Shown piece after piece: positions 8,143 through 15,068 of a DNA stretch of 31,910 bases. The translations under genes and the position numbers were made by a program. The notes under the pieces are model-generated. The model worked only from the letters and a program-made list of their open reading frames with translations, was not told the DNA's origin and made no database searches. Position 1 is the stretch's first letter. Every line of letters begins with the position of its first letter. Source of the DNA: a virus; the IMG/VR virus record IMGVR_UViG_3300032323_001221, positions 1 to 31,910 of that record; one strand, 5' to 3'.

Positions 8143-8574
8143 TTAAAAGGTGGTATTTATGGTTTCTTCGGGTTTTGGCTGCATTCCTAAATTATCTATT
8201 GTTTCGGGCGAATCATTCCAGCTACAAATTAATTTTTCGTTTGCTGTTCTAAAATCTGAATAAAGGACGTTTAGCGGGTTAAGGTTCCCGTGTTTAGAAA
8301 TTACGCTTTCATCCCGTCTTATTTCGCATCGCGTAGTTAAAAACTCAATCATTGCTTCGTGATCGATAAAATCGAATCCGTTTTTTTTTAGTGCTTCTCG
8401 AATTCCGTTTTCTACGAAGCGGGTGTATTGTTCGTGGGTTGAATTTAGTATTTCGATCGCATCGGGATTATCTTTCAATTTAGTTTTTAGTAAATCATTC
8501 CCGTAAATTTCGGCGGTAAATTTTAGCGCGCCTTTGATTTTTTCGCGTTTGTTAAAGTTTGGTTTTGCTTTCAT
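8143..8574 (-). CDS. Protein of unknown function in the replication module
   Basis: This encodes 143 residues: a basic N-terminus (MKAKPNFNKREKIKG), a helical core, and a polar C-terminal tail (MQPKPEETINTTF). Residues 75-95 include AMIEFLTTRCEIRRDE. No enzyme motif is visible. The leader reads AATACTATGAAA, as does that of the neighbouring PP-loop gene, which it follows by 17 bases. I do not recognise a family. Confidence 0.55.
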   Translation of the reverse strand: MKAKPNFNKREKIKGALKFTAEIYGNDLLKTKLKDNPDAIEILNSTHEQYTRFVENGIREALKKNGFDFIDHEAMIEFLTTRCEIRRDESVISKHGNLNPLNVLYSDFRTANEKLICSWNDSPETIDNLGMQPKPEETINTTF

Positions 8575-8591
8575 AGTATTTTTTTATTTGT

Positions 8592-9335
8592 TTATTCTAT
8601 ACACTCGCACGCTGGAGAATGCCAATCTTCAATTTCCCAATCGATTTTTAATTGCGATCGGTCCGAGTTTATTAATTCAGTCCAACTTTTATTTCTCCCT
8701 AATCCTTTAATTTCAGAAAGTTTTGTCGCGTTTTTTTCCATATAAATAATGCGCTCTTTTAATTCATCGGATAATTTTAATATTTCATTTTTCTTCATAT
8801 TTGGACAAAAGAAACAAGAACTTTTTCCGGGCAAAGTTAAGCCAGCATTTTCAATAACTTCAATACATTTATCTCTATTCCAACCCCATTCGATTAAAGG
8901 ATAATAATTTTCGAAATTTTCATTTGGATTTTCTTTTATTCGCCTTTCTTCGCCAGCATCAAAACCAACCCACATTTGCATTTTTTCATCAGGGTAATTT
9001 GTTTTAATATATTTTTCAATAGGTGTTATTTTAAATTTTTGGCTGCAAGTTTTCCAACCGAACGCAATCGGGGGAATGGTATTATTATTTAAACAATCTT
9101 GTTCTAATGTTAGTTCGTCCCCGTTTTTTGTTTTATACCTCAATGTTTTTATTTGCGGGAAATTTTTAGTTATTAGCCAAGCGTTTAATTCATTTATAAA
9201 TTGATATGTATGCGGGTGTTCTCCGCCTGTATCAGCAAATAGTATTTCATCGGGGATTAAACCATATTTAACCATATTAACTAAAATTGCGGTTGAGTTT
9301 GTACCACCGCCAAAAGAAACAATTATTTTTTTCAT
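8592..9335 (-). CDS. PP-loop enzyme of the PAPS reductase superfamily
   Basis: This encodes 247 residues with the ATP-binding PP-loop SFGGGTNS at 7-14, FADTGGEHP near 33, and a WVGFDAGEERRI motif near 122. These place it in the adenine-nucleotide alpha-hydrolase / phosphoadenosine phosphosulfate reductase superfamily. It is rich in cysteine: C81, C97, C157, a CFFCP pair at 174-177 and a C-terminal CEC at 243-245, which suggests a metal or iron-sulfur site. Superfamily members reduce sulfate nucleotides, thiolate tRNA or insert sulfur in DNA (DndC); which applies cannot be told, and no dnd partner genes are present. It lies 11 bases downstream of dnaB, inside the replication unit. Confidence 0.75.
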   Translation of the reverse strand: MKKIIVSFGGGTNSTAILVNMVKYGLIPDEILFADTGGEHPHTYQFINELNAWLITKNFPQIKTLRYKTKNGDELTLEQDCLNNNTIPPIAFGWKTCSQKFKITPIEKYIKTNYPDEKMQMWVGFDAGEERRIKENPNENFENYYPLIEWGWNRDKCIEVIENAGLTLPGKSSCFFCPNMKKNEILKLSDELKERIIYMEKNATKLSEIKGLGRNKSWTELINSDRSQLKIDWEIEDWHSPACECIE

Positions 9336-9346
9336 AGTATTTTTTT

Positions 9347-10744
9347 TTAAAATGGTAATTCACGATCGACTTCGTAAAATGATTTATTTGGCTGCAAATT
9401 AGTTTTTAATTCGGGAAATTGATTCGGGCTTTCATTCATTCCAAAAAAGCTGCTCATTGTGGAATTGTGCCGAAAACCTACGGAACCCGTCGCCCCTTGC
9501 CTGTGCTTTTCAAAAAGTAAAAATATTTCGTTTGTATAAGGCGCGCCCGTTTCTTCGTTTTTTAAATCGTAATATTCAGGGCGCCAAATAAAAGCGACTG
9601 TATCGGCGTCTTGTTCGATTGAACCTGATTCGCGTAAATGAGAAAGGGATGGTTTTTTGTCGGTTGTTTCTTCGCATTTTCGATTTAACTGAGCTAAAAC
9701 AATAAAGGGAATGTTCAATTCTTTTTGCGCGGCTTTCAAAGTTCGGGATATTTGCGAAACTTCCGCCTCTCTGTTACCCCCTTTGAACCCTTCTAAGGTC
9801 ATCAATTGCAAATAGTCGATAATTACCCACTCGCATTGATTTAAACGCGCGTGTCGTTTTATAATGCGTATTGCTTCATTAACCCCGCATCCAGCTTTAT
9901 CGTAAATTTTAAAAGGTTTGTTTTCAACTATTCCGATTGTTTTTTCGAAATACGTTAATTCATCAGGGTTTAACGTCCCGTCCCGAAGTGCCGAAGATCG
10001 GATTCGTTCGTTTGAGTTTTGCAAAATTAAACGCTGGGTTAATTGCGATTGCGACATTTCGAGATTAAAATAAATTCCGGGCTTGCCTGTTTGCATCCCG
10101 AAAAATAAAGCTAAGGCGGTTTTTCCCATACTTGGACGCGCCCCGATAATAATTAATTCGTTTTGCCACCCGCCCGTGAATTTATTAACGGATTCAATCC
10201 CCGTTTCTAAGCCGCTTGTTTGCCCTGACTTCGCTAATTCAGCGCGCCTATAATATGCTTCCCGTTCGTTTGTGGTTAATTCAGACATTTCAACTATCTT
10301 TTGAAGTTCGGAACCTTCCTCAGTAAGTTTGGTTAGGCGTTTAATCATTTCTTCGGCTATATCGCGCCCCGGTCTTTTTTCGTGCAGACCTATTCCAACC
10401 TCATAATAGATTTTAGTGATATTTCGCGTTATTAAGGCGTTATGAAGCGTTTCTATTATTTCGGGGATGTTCTCGTTATAAGTTACGTTTTGGCTCGTTT
10501 TAAGGGCTTCGGCGTATTCGTCCATTGAAAACGATTCCGAAGATTTCCAAGCGGTTAAAAGTGAAACGGGATCGGGGCGTTTATTTTCGTCGTTTATTTT
10601 TTTTATAAAATGGAATGCTTTTCGACAAAGTTCGTTTTCAAAATGGTGCGGTCCGATTTGAGAAATGATCTCTTTGTAAATTTCATTCGGGCTTAAAAGT
10701 ATTCCGATTAAGGTTTTTTCAATTTGATCGTTTGGGTTATTCAT
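9347..10744 (-). CDS. dnaB: Replicative DNA helicase, DnaB family
   Basis: This encodes 465 residues from the ATG at 10744. An in-frame ATG at 10834 would add 30 residues, but MNNPNDQIEKTLIG is the normal DnaB start, follows an AACCCC leader, and overlaps the initiator gene by only 8 bases. The N-terminal DnaB domain is followed by the RecA-like motor: Walker A GARPSMGKT at 201-209, Walker B VIIDYLQLM at 307-315, and RESGSIEQDAD at 371-381. The helicase unwinds DNA at the phage fork and is presumably loaded by the winged-helix protein encoded just upstream. Confidence 0.95.
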   Translation of the reverse strand: MNNPNDQIEKTLIGILLSPNEIYKEIISQIGPHHFENELCRKAFHFIKKINDENKRPDPVSLLTAWKSSESFSMDEYAEALKTSQNVTYNENIPEIIETLHNALITRNITKIYYEVGIGLHEKRPGRDIAEEMIKRLTKLTEEGSELQKIVEMSELTTNEREAYYRRAELAKSGQTSGLETGIESVNKFTGGWQNELIIIGARPSMGKTALALFFGMQTGKPGIYFNLEMSQSQLTQRLILQNSNERIRSSALRDGTLNPDELTYFEKTIGIVENKPFKIYDKAGCGVNEAIRIIKRHARLNQCEWVIIDYLQLMTLEGFKGGNREAEVSQISRTLKAAQKELNIPFIVLAQLNRKCEETTDKKPSLSHLRESGSIEQDADTVAFIWRPEYYDLKNEETGAPYTNEIFLLFEKHRQGATGSVGFRHNSTMSSFFGMNESPNQFPELKTNLQPNKSFYEVDRELPF

Positions 10745-11447
10745 AGTGAATTCTTTTTTTAGGGGTTTTGATTTCGTATTTTCCAGCGTTTTGAGTGTTT
10801 CGAATCCATTGCTGCAATTTATTTTGGATTCCAAAATTTCTTTGATGATTTAATTCTATTCCGCCGTCCTTATGCGGGGTTGAATAATAGTTAATAAAGT
10901 CTTTATAAAGAATTTCAGGGTAACCGCTATTCGGGTGTTCTTCCTTAAATTTATTTATTCGCTCTGTGAATTCTTCGGCGGTTGCTTTCACGAACCAATT
11001 ATGCAAACCTAAATTAGAACTTTTTGAAACTTGAATTTCATTTTCTGCAAAAAAGTCTTTATTGTTTAATAAGTCTATATCGTTTAATAAGTCTTTTTTT
11101 TGTGTCCAATTGCTTTCCATTTGGTTTTCATTTGGTTTCCGCGTGCTTTTCATTTGCTTTCCATTTAATGGAAGGCAAATAACCCTATTTTTATATTGAT
11201 TTTGAGTTTTCGAAACCGTTTTAATAAAGCCGAATTCCTCTAATTTATTTAAAGTTTTAATCATAGTTGTTCGGGAATTAATCCCGCTCATTTCCTGAAT
11301 ATCGACTAAAATAATAGCGAATTTTTCCTTCCATAAACTTTTGTTCGCCCTGTTCAATAACGCGAAATAAACGGCTATTAAATAAGGGTCAACCTTTTCG
11401 GGGTTTTCATCAATCCACGAATAGAATTTATTGAAATAATCAAACAT
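10737..11447 (-). CDS. Winged-helix replication initiator / helicase-loader-like protein
   Basis: This encodes 236 residues. Residues 1-95 form a winged-helix domain (LIAVYFALLNRANKSLW, then SGINSRTTMIKTLNKLEEFG as the recognition region). A low-complexity linker at about 95-135 is followed by a C-terminal helical domain ending in NFGIQNKLQQWIRN, which looks DnaD/helicase-loader-like. It lies directly upstream of dnaB with an 8-base overlap, as lambda O/P genes precede helicase functions. The DNA encoding the linker holds five 11-bp repeats and AT-rich 18-bp repeats, so the gene probably contains the origin it acts on. Confidence 0.7.
   Translation of the reverse strand: MFDYFNKFYSWIDENPEKVDPYLIAVYFALLNRANKSLWKEKFAIILVDIQEMSGINSRTTMIKTLNKLEEFGFIKTVSKTQNQYKNRVICLPLNGKQMKSTRKPNENQMESNWTQKKDLLNDIDLLNNKDFFAENEIQVSKSSNLGLHNWFVKATAEEFTERINKFKEEHPNSGYPEILYKDFINYYSTPHKDGGIELNHQRNFGIQNKLQQWIRNTQNAGKYEIKTPKKRIHYE
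11053..11094 (-). repeat. AT-rich 18-bp direct repeats, candidate DNA-unwinding element
   Basis: On the plus strand, AAGTCTTTATTGTTTAAT (11053-11070) is followed by AAGTCTATATCGTTTAAT (11071-11088) and a partial third copy AAGTCT (11089-11094). The repeats lie in the linker part of the initiator gene, next to the 11-bp iterons. Because 18 is a multiple of three they also give a repeated peptide (DLLN). AT-rich repeats beside iterons are typical of phage origins such as that of lambda. Confidence 0.5.
11113..11167 (-). repeat. Five tandem 11-bp iteron-like repeats, candidate replication origin
   Basis: On the plus strand five successive 11-base units occur without gaps: CTTTCCATTTG, GTTTTCATTTG, GTTTCCGCGTG, CTTTTCATTTG and CTTTCCATTTA. 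The period is about one helical turn and is not a multiple of three, so selection on the protein does not explain it. The site is inside the initiator gene and 19 bases from the AT-rich 18-bp repeats. Together they look like a lambda-type origin with initiator-binding iterons. That the encoded winged-helix protein binds them is inference. Confidence 0.55.
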
Positions 11448-11449
11448 AA

Positions 11450-11659
11450 CTATTCAGCTAAAAACCTTGAAATTGCTAAATCTTCAATTCCATACATTGC
11501 TAATTCACGTATAAAATCATTTAGTAAATCTTCCTTTGAATTGTGTTCAATATTCAATGCAGCTTGATTTTCAATTTTAGCTAAACGGAATTCTAAATAA
11601 TAGCATTTAGCCATTTCAATAATTTCATTTTCCGTTAATTCTTTAAATGTTGTTCTCAT
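11450..11659 (-). CDS. Small protein of unknown function
   Basis: This encodes 69 acidic, helical residues (LTENEIIEMAKCYYLEFRLA, then LLNDFIRELAMYG). It has no membrane segment and no clear HTH. It is the first gene after the structured RNA and terminator at 11671-11778 and lies 2 bases before the initiator gene, so it heads the initiator-dnaB operon if the terminator is efficient. Its start codon lies 11 bases beyond the terminator T-run, which leaves almost no untranslated leader from the RNA element. Confidence 0.55.
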   Translation of the reverse strand: MRTTFKELTENEIIEMAKCYYLEFRLAKIENQAALNIEHNSKEDLLNDFIRELAMYGIEDLAISRFLAE

Positions 11660-11670
11660 TTTTTTTTAAA

Positions 11671-11739
11671 ATAAAAAAGCCCTAATCGACTTGCGGTGAG
11701 ACCGGAATAAAAGTTTATTCCTCGCAAGCCCATTAGGGC
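11671..11739 (-). terminator. Terminator formed by the outer stem of the structured RNA
   Basis: The 8-bp stem GCCCTAAT/ATTAGGGC encloses P3 and P4 and is followed by TTTTTTATTTT on the minus strand, ending 12 bases before the next ATG. This is a rho-independent terminator with an unusually large, structured loop. It may be conditional, because the 5' arm can pair instead within GCCC-TAAT-GGGC. Confidence 0.6.
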
Positions 11740-11778
11740 AAAATATTTTTCCTTGTTCGGGGTCTCACGTCCGAACGT
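11671..11778 (-). ncRNA. Structured RNA with pseudoknot potential, own promoter and terminator
   Basis: About 105 nt on the minus strand with nested pairing that I checked base by base. P1 is GTTCGG/CCGAAC (11776-11771 with 11760-11755). P2 is GCCCTAAT/ATTAGGGC (11739-11732 with 11686-11679) followed by six T. P3 is CTTGCG/CGCAAG (11728-11723 with 11695-11690). P4 is GGAATAA/TTATTCC (11721-11715 with 11710-11704). The P1 loop carries GTGAGACC, perfectly complementary to GGTCTCAC (11703-11696) between P4 and P3, which gives an 8-bp kissing pseudoknot. A -7 box lies just upstream. GCCC-TAAT-GGGC can also form an alternative hairpin that would break P2. It encodes no protein of note. I match it to no known RNA class. 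Confidence 0.7.
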
Positions 11779-11782
11779 TTCA

Positions 11783-11790
11783 CAAATATA
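11783..11790 (-). promoter_or_regulatory. Putative promoter (-7 box TATATTTG) of the structured RNA
   Basis: The minus strand reads TATATTTG, fitting TAnnTTTG. Transcription from it would begin about where helix P1 starts (11776). A TTG triplet at 11808-11806 is 15 bases upstream, closer than usual for a -33 box, so the promoter call is moderate. Confidence 0.45.
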
Positions 11791-11798
11791 ATCTTTTT

Positions 11799-12035
11799 TC
11801 AATTACAACCTTTCATGCTGCAAATTATTTTTCCGTGTATTACTTTCGCGTGCTGGCATTTTCCCGCCCTGATATCGTAATAATTAAAATCGCATTTAAT
11901 TTTCCACATTTGCCGAAATGAATAAGAGCTTTCAAATAGTTTTGTAAACTGTTCAAAGTTTAAATCGATTTCATCCAGCATTACAAAAGGTTCGGTTTTA
12001 TGCTTTGCTAAATAGTTTTCAAATTCCGCTTTCAT
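11799..12035 (-). CDS. Small protein with C-terminal Cys/His cluster
   Basis: This encodes 78 residues. The N-terminal half is acidic and helical (MLDEIDLNFEQFTKLFE). The C-terminal half holds a cluster of potential metal ligands: CDFNYYDIRAGKCQH at about 48-62, a His in KVIHGK, then CSMKGC near the end. This resembles a small zinc-binding fold, though no named family is recognised. It overlaps the upstream nuclease gene by 17 bases. It is the last gene before the structured RNA cassette. Confidence 0.5.
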   Translation of the reverse strand: MKAEFENYLAKHKTEPFVMLDEIDLNFEQFTKLFESSYSFRQMWKIKCDFNYYDIRAGKCQHAKVIHGKIICSMKGCN

Positions 12036-12348
12036 TTAATAAAGTTTTTAAATCATTTAATAAATCCTTTGAATTCTTTGCGGTGTACCTGAGTAATTTA
12101 AAACCCATTAAAGACGCGCGGTTATATTTTTCGCAATTTGCCGTGTAACCCGTCAATGTTTGGTGTCCACCCATACCGCTCCAATGGTTCCCGCCCATAC
12201 CTTCGAATTCAATTAAACAATTGAACTCTAAAATATAATAATCGGACTTCCAGCGGCGCGAAGTATCAAAACGGAATTCCTGTGCAAGTGTCAAATTATA
12301 AGCGCGGCAAAATAAATTAATATCTATTTCGAAAACTTTTTTACTCAT
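12019..12348 (-). CDS. Small PD-(D/E)XK-type endonuclease (DUF559/Vsr-like)
   Basis: This encodes 109 residues. The order RRWKSDYYILEFNCLIEFEG at 31-50, then GGHQTLTGYTANCEKYN and FKLLRYT at 83-89, follows the nuclease pattern with an acidic residue (D36), an E-x-E core (E47, E49), a tyrosine/lysine helix and a final strand. The Lys of E-x-K is replaced by Glu49, as in some DUF559/Vsr relatives. Placement between an exonuclease and replication genes suggests a DNA-processing role such as resolving branched intermediates, but this is inference. It overlaps the exonuclease gene by 8 bases. Confidence 0.55.
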   Translation of the reverse strand: MSKKVFEIDINLFCRAYNLTLAQEFRFDTSRRWKSDYYILEFNCLIEFEGMGGNHWSGMGGHQTLTGYTANCEKYNRASLMGFKLLRYTAKNSKDLLNDLKTLLNESGI

Positions 12349-13039
12349 TGCCGAAAAGGTTTAAATTCATCCATTCGCGGCACTCTAAAACACGTTTGTT
12401 AATTGCTTCGATAGTTTCCTCGTTTCGTTCTATTTCAATCTCAAAAACGCGCTCATTAACGGGTATATCTTCGTAAATCGAAAGGCGTTCTATTTCTTCG
12501 CAGCCCTTTAAATATTCAATGCTTTCAATATCGGGGCAATTCATTTTAAACCATAAAGATTTTTTTTCCTGTTCGATTAAATTTAGCGGTGTATTAACTA
12601 AACAATATGCAAGGGTCGCGGATTTCGCACCCGTCAAACTCATGTAACCGTGAAGCTGGAAATAGTAATCTTTGTTTAATGGTTCGTTTTTCGCTTTAAA
12701 AAAAGAAAATATATCCCACGAAGTTTTTATATCGGTTACAATATCGTTTTTTAAAATATCCCATTCGCCCGTTATAAATTCGTTACTCATTCGGGCTTTA
12801 TTGTTTACGAAATAGTTTTTTTTAAACTTTGAATAAAGCGTTATTGATTCCTCCTCCTGTGAAATACCTTTTTCAAGATATTTGTTTTGAATCGATTTTG
12901 TTCGCCCGTATTTTTCGTTAATAAATACCTTTATTAATTCAGCTTTGCAAGTTTCTGAAAGCTGCCCGGATTTTGTCCGGGCTTCAGTCATAATTGCACC
13001 AAGTGAGCTACAACGGAATTTTATATTATCTGCATTCAT
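12341..13039 (-). CDS. YqaJ/lambda-exonuclease-like recombination nuclease
   Basis: This encodes 232 residues with the order of motifs of the YqaJ viral recombinase family: an early SSLGAIMTEA, glutamates in KGISQEEES (62-64), GEWDIL with D94, VTDIK with D103 and K105 (the PD-(D/E)XK core; spacing D-9-D-x-K), and YYFQLHGYMSL (Q128). Such enzymes resect one strand of double-stranded DNA to give the 3' tail bound by a RecT/Beta annealase. The RecT gene is immediately upstream, with a 4-base overlap, so the pair is a Red-like recombination system. Confidence 0.8.
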   Translation of the reverse strand: MNADNIKFRCSSLGAIMTEARTKSGQLSETCKAELIKVFINEKYGRTKSIQNKYLEKGISQEEESITLYSKFKKNYFVNNKARMSNEFITGEWDILKNDIVTDIKTSWDIFSFFKAKNEPLNKDYYFQLHGYMSLTGAKSATLAYCLVNTPLNLIEQEKKSLWFKMNCPDIESIEYLKGCEEIERLSIYEDIPVNERVFEIEIERNEETIEAINKRVLECREWMNLNLFGNE

Positions 13040-13896
13040 TTTTCGGACGGGGTTAAACTCATATATTTTTCCTGAAATAGCTGGTTAAGTTCTTCAGGAA
13101 TTGAACTCGCGTAAACTTCTAATTCGTCGATTGTTTCGGAGCTTTCAATTAATTGCCTTAAACGTTCGATTTCGGGATTAACTATTATTTCTTCGTGATC
13201 TACATAGGTTACATTTTCGCCCGTTTCATCGTTAATTACCGATTGATCGATTTTAACAGCGGTTTGCATCTCAATTGAAAGAATACCCCATTTAGACAAA
13301 GTAGATTTTAAAACAGTCTTTTTTGCCATTGCGTCGAAGTCTGTTTTCCACGGTCCATTATTAAAAGATTTCGAATATTTTTTGCCGTGCTGAATTACTT
13401 TTTCCGTGGTCCAAAAACAAGTCTTTTCAAAACCGTTTATTAATTTGAAATAAGCTGCATAACCGATAATTTTTCCTTCGCCCGGCAAATCAAAGTTCGC
13501 GGTTAAGTTTTCCGTTAACGTGTTGAAGCTCTCAAATTGATTTTCGTAAACTTCGATTACATTAATATTTAGGTATTGACCAGAACGCTGGGCAAGTTGA
13601 ACTAAACCTTTAACGCCTAATTGAAATTGCGCCGCTTTTCCGTAAGGAACGATCCACGCGAAGCCCAAATTTTGGTTAATGGGTAAATCTAAAGTTGCAG
13701 CCATTAACGCGGCGTTATATACCGAAATCGGATCGGCGTTTTTTAACATTGAATTGTTAGCGGTAATTTGTAGAATCGAGCTTATAAATTGTGTTGAACG
13801 TTTGCCTATTACTTCCTGAAATTTATTCTTTACGGCTGGCTTTTCGAAAAATGTTTTAATAGTATTTTCGATTTTTACGGGGGTTTTGTTTTCCAT
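13036..13896 (-). CDS. recT: RecT-family single-strand annealing protein
   Basis: This encodes 286 residues, close to the usual RecT length. Typical segments are DPISVYNAALMAATLDLPIN near 56-75, FAWIVPYGKAAQFQLGVKGL, and MAKKTVLKSTLSKWG near 185-199. RecT anneals complementary single strands during phage recombination and can help form concatemers for packaging. The start is preceded by AAAACCCCTGTAAAAATG, one of seven early leaders with the AACCCC motif. It overlaps the exonuclease gene by 4 bases, so the two are made together. Confidence 0.93.
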   Translation of the reverse strand: MENKTPVKIENTIKTFFEKPAVKNKFQEVIGKRSTQFISSILQITANNSMLKNADPISVYNAALMAATLDLPINQNLGFAWIVPYGKAAQFQLGVKGLVQLAQRSGQYLNINVIEVYENQFESFNTLTENLTANFDLPGEGKIIGYAAYFKLINGFEKTCFWTTEKVIQHGKKYSKSFNNGPWKTDFDAMAKKTVLKSTLSKWGILSIEMQTAVKIDQSVINDETGENVTYVDHEEIIVNPEIERLRQLIESSETIDELEVYASSIPEELNQLFQEKYMSLTPSEK

Positions 13897-13916
13897 TTTT
13901 ACAGGGGTTTTAATTG

Positions 13917-14279
13917 TTAAAAGTTGAATTTAAAGTTAATAATTTTGCTTGAATTATCGTTTAAATCGTTGGCTTTTTTTATAGTTATTAAGCCGCTTTT
14001 TTCGTGAAATTGCAAGGTCTTTGAAAGGTTTGAAACCTGATATTTAAAACGTAAATCGTTAACCTTTTTATCGTTTCGTTTAATCTCGTTTTTGATTCCG
14101 TAATGATCGCGAAGCTCCTTTAAAAAATCCCGCGTTTTATATTGGACTTTGTGCAAACAATCTTCGAAGCGTTTAACGGGTTCTATTTCTTCCAGCGGTA
14201 AAACAGTTTGAAAGTTTGCGATTTCTTCGGGGCGGAATGTTATTTGTATTTCGCCGTTTGCAAGTTTTTGAATTTTCAT
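13917..14279 (-). CDS. Protein of unknown function upstream of recT
   Basis: This encodes 120 basic residues beginning MKIQKLANGEIQITFRPEEI. A helical middle (RFEDCLHKVQYKTRDFLKEL) is followed by a C-terminal segment, LSKTLQFHEKSGLITIKKAN, that might be part of a small winged or wedge-like fold. No family is recognised. The leader reads AAAACCCCAAACAAAAATG. It lies 20 bases upstream of recT in the same operon. Confidence 0.55.
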   Translation of the reverse strand: MKIQKLANGEIQITFRPEEIANFQTVLPLEEIEPVKRFEDCLHKVQYKTRDFLKELRDHYGIKNEIKRNDKKVNDLRFKYQVSNLSKTLQFHEKSGLITIKKANDLNDNSSKIINFKFNF

Positions 14280-14298
14280 TTTTGTTTGGGGTTTTGGT

Positions 14299-14715
14299 TT
14301 AGTTAAAATGCTTTGCTAAAATTGGTTCGAATGATTTTGTAATTTCAATATTAACCGAGTTAAACGCGTGAACAAAATTCGCTTCGGTTGTTTTTTCATA
14401 GTTTCTGAAAAGTTCTAAACGGCATTCGTGGAAATAATCCTTAATAATGCGTTCGGCGTTCATTGCGTTACTATTTCGAACGTTTATTCCGTAACGGTCC
14501 ATTATATTGATTACTTCTATAAACTGTTTTAAAATAGGGTTGTAAGCGTAGTAATTTAATTCGCTGGAATTAGATTTAAAAAATATCCATTCCTTAAATT
14601 TATTTGCTTTGTCGCATTCCTTTTTTACTTCGGCTTTTCTGTTTTTAGATCGTGCCGTTAAAATACCGCCAAAGATTAAAAGCGCGGCTCCTGTGAGTAC
14701 AAATAAAGATTTCAT
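14299..14715 (-). CDS. Small membrane-anchored protein of unknown function
   Basis: This encodes 138 residues with a single N-terminal hydrophobic segment (SLFVLTGAALLIFGGIL, about 3-19) followed by a basic RSKNRK stretch, so the C-terminal part is probably cytoplasmic by the positive-inside rule. The rest is helical and polar, with no known motif. It is the second gene of the recombination operon and is preceded by AAACCCCTAAAAAATG and the GGGCGG hairpin. The role is unknown; early phage membrane proteins often act in exclusion or takeover, but nothing here shows that. Confidence 0.55.
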   Translation of the reverse strand: MKSLFVLTGAALLIFGGILTARSKNRKAEVKKECDKANKFKEWIFFKSNSSELNYYAYNPILKQFIEVINIMDRYGINVRNSNAMNAERIIKDYFHECRLELFRNYEKTTEANFVHAFNSVNIEITKSFEPILAKHFN

Positions 14716-14743
14716 TTTTTAGGGGTTTAAGGGTTTTAAATGT

Positions 14744-14761
14744 GGGCGGTTTTACCCGCCC
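14744..14761 (-). promoter_or_regulatory. GC-rich hairpin between first and second genes of the recombination operon
   Basis: The minus strand reads GGGCGG-GTAAAA-CCGCCC followed by ACATTTAAAACCC. There is no T-run, so it is not a standard terminator. It may protect an mRNA end or partly stop transcription. The same stem occurs at the matching place of the other early operon (17090-17108). Confidence 0.6.
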
Positions 14762-14768
14762 GTTTGTT

Positions 14769-15023
14769 TTAGTTTTTACGATCTAAAAATCTAAATGCTT
14801 GAGTTAAATTATCGTGAAAGCATCCACAAAAATAATCTGAATTATAATCGTCTTTTTGTCCGATTCTTTTTGTATAAAAACAAGTTGCTGAATCTGAATT
14901 TCCGTTTTGTGCAAAAGATACTTCGTAACCTTTGTAATCGAAGTAATAAAATTGACCGCTAATAATTGGTTCCATTCCTGTAATTTTTTTTGCTTTTTTG
15001 ATTGCGCTTGTTAAAGTTGCCAT
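14769..15023 (-). CDS. First gene of the recombination operon, unknown function
   Basis: This encodes 84 residues: MATLTSAIKKAKKITG, then a beta-rich middle (QFYYFDYKGYEVSFAQNG) and a C-terminal helix (HDNLTQAFRFLDRKN). It has three cysteines (CFYTKR and CGC). No family is recognised. It is the first gene after an operator-bearing promoter, with a leader containing TTTAACCCCTAAAAAAAAGC before ATGGCAAC. The other operator-controlled operon also begins with a small ATGGCAACT gene. Confidence 0.6.
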   Translation of the reverse strand: MATLTSAIKKAKKITGMEPIISGQFYYFDYKGYEVSFAQNGNSDSATCFYTKRIGQKDDYNSDYFCGCFHDNLTQAFRFLDRKN

Positions 15024-15068
15024 TTTGCTTTTTTTTTAGGGGTTAAACTTTTACCGTTTTGGTATATT

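Noticed and set aside
10745-10834. 30-residue N-terminal extension of DnaB
   Set aside because: It overlaps the initiator gene by almost 100 bases and does not resemble a DnaB N-terminus; the start at 10744 has the leader motif and a normal N-terminus.
11113-11167. CRISPR-like array
   Set aside because: The units are 11 bp with no spacers and lie in a coding region; they fit iterons.
11671-11739. Twister or hammerhead ribozyme
   Set aside because: GCCC/GGGC with an internal TAAT looks a little like a twister start, but the other conserved twister segments are missing, and no hammerhead core (CUGANGA, GAAA) is present.
11696-11768. GGTCTC/GAGACC pair as a cloning scar or synthetic construct
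   Set aside because: The pair lies inside a nested set of RNA stems with a phage promoter and terminator, and nothing else in the window looks like vector DNA.
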